From Rhodocyclaceae bacterium (GTDB lineage: Bacteria; Pseudomonadota; Gammaproteobacteria; Burkholderiales; Rhodocyclaceae): DNA of 64,000 bases. The first letter of the stretch is position 1. The number at the start of each line of letters is the position of its first letter. Location: assembly GCA_023383815.1 (NCBI GenBank), contig JAHDYG010000002.1:124001-188000 (forward strand). Direction: 5' to 3'. The position numbers and the translations under genes were made by a program. The notes under the pieces are model-generated. The model saw nothing but the letters and a program-made list of their open reading frames with translations. It ran no database searches and was not told the DNA's origin. Below, in pieces: positions 63,590 through 64,000 of this stretch.

Positions 63590-64000
63590 ATGGAGTCGGA
63601 CGACCCGGCCTCGCCGACGTTCGACCGGAATGTGCGCACGAGTTCCGCCGGAAGTGTGTTGGTGCTTCTGGCCGCGGTGGCAGTCATCGTAATTTTCGTG
63701 CTGCTCGGTAACTGGCAGCTTGGGCGGGCCGACGACAAGCGCGCACTCGCGCAAGCCTTCGACGCCGGCATGCACGCGCCAGCACGCAGTTTCGCTGCTG
63801 GAGATCCGGCGCCGCCGTGGCATGCCGTCCGGCTCGAGGGCGTGTGGCTCGCCGAGGCGTCGGTCTATCTCGACAACCGCGTGCAGGAGGGCAGGGTCGG
63901 TTATCACGTGCTGACGCCCTTGAAGCTCTCCGACGGTTCGGGCCTGATTCTCGTCAATCGCGGCTGGGTGGCTGCTGGCGCGTACCGCGACCGGCTTCCC
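63590..64000 (+). CDS. SURF1-family oxidase assembly protein, 3' part outside window
   Basis: The first 137 codons of a SURF1 protein, which helps insert heme a into subunit I. A membrane helix (about 23-40) ends in LLGNWQLGRADDKRAL, the family motif, and LEGVWLAEASVYLDNR and LVNRGWV follow, as in other SURF1 proteins. The start is ATG at 63590, or 63569, which would overlap the DUF2909 start codon. The frame is open to the window edge. Confidence 0.88.
   Translation, partial: MESDDPASPTFDRNVRTSSAGSVLVLLAAVAVIVIFVLLGNWQLGRADDKRALAQAFDAGMHAPARSFAAGDPAPPWHAVRLEGVWLAEASVYLDNRVQEGRVGYHVLTPLKLSDGSGLILVNRGWVAAGAYRDRLP

Overview
The window reads as a high-GC chromosomal segment of a betaproteobacterium, most likely Rhodocyclales (Azoarcus/Thauera/Aromatoleum-like). 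This placement is an inference from gene content. Support comes from a PdhL-type E3 with its own lipoyl domain next to a two-lipoyl AceF, a betaproteobacterial cox operon with a 38-aa small protein and DUF2970/DUF2909 proteins, the DUF2868/DUF3482 pair, and IorAB under a perfect FNR/Anr box. Almost all of it is coding, with many 1-4 nt stop/start overlaps.

Region 1 (1-10060, minus strand) is a ten-gene nucleotide-sugar operon read from right to left: pseB, pseC, a heptose-kinase-like GHMP kinase, a GDP-fucose-synthase-like epimerase/reductase, a transketolase split into two genes, a B12-binding radical SAM protein, a ColD-like PMP-dependent dehydratase with His in place of the PLP lysine, an HddC-like guanylyltransferase, and an NAD-dependent SDR cut by the window edge. 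The combination suggests a deoxygenated, possibly branched or heptose-derived GDP-sugar for a surface glycan or flagellin. It is the best candidate here for an undescribed pathway.

Region 2 (10174-17930) holds c-di-GMP and stress genes: a PAS-GGDEF-EAL protein translationally coupled to a MntA/HepT toxin-antitoxin pair, a second diguanylate cyclase, and a divergent DUF2868 / GTPase (DUF3482) pair.

Region 3 (18030-24344) is the pyruvate dehydrogenase operon aceE-aceF-lpdA with a clear sigma70 promoter. Region 4 (24513-36206) has an amino-acid-type ABC binding protein with a terminator, a PAS histidine kinase and FixJ-type regulator, a K+/H+ antiporter, FNR-controlled iorAB, a beta-barrel protein and a TAXI-type binding protein. 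Region 5 (36380-44743) holds a methyltransferase, a PepSY protein with tandem repeats upstream, lldD, an SPFH/NfeD pair, a FUSC transporter, tRNA-Thr, a YqaA-like protein, arfB and leuE. Region 6 (44921-52045) holds glucokinase, an SbmA/YddA-type ABC protein with decayed ATPase motifs, a GH5 glucanase, an IS3 remnant, initiator tRNA-Met, a DMT exporter and a DUF945 protein.

Region 7 (52060-58308, minus strand) is a compact operon of AcuB-like CBS-ACT protein, small Cys protein, AMP-forming acyl-CoA synthetase, 2-oxoacid dehydrogenase E1-alpha/E1-beta/E2 and an acyl carrier protein. It lacks its own E3. Region 8 (58552-64000) is the aa3 cytochrome c oxidase operon (coxB, ctaD, small assembly protein, ctaG, DUF2970, ctaE), then a divergent DUF2909 protein and a SURF1 gene cut by the right edge. 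Together the genes describe a respiring facultative organism with central pyruvate/acetate/lactate metabolism, oxygen-responsive control and a variable surface polysaccharide locus.
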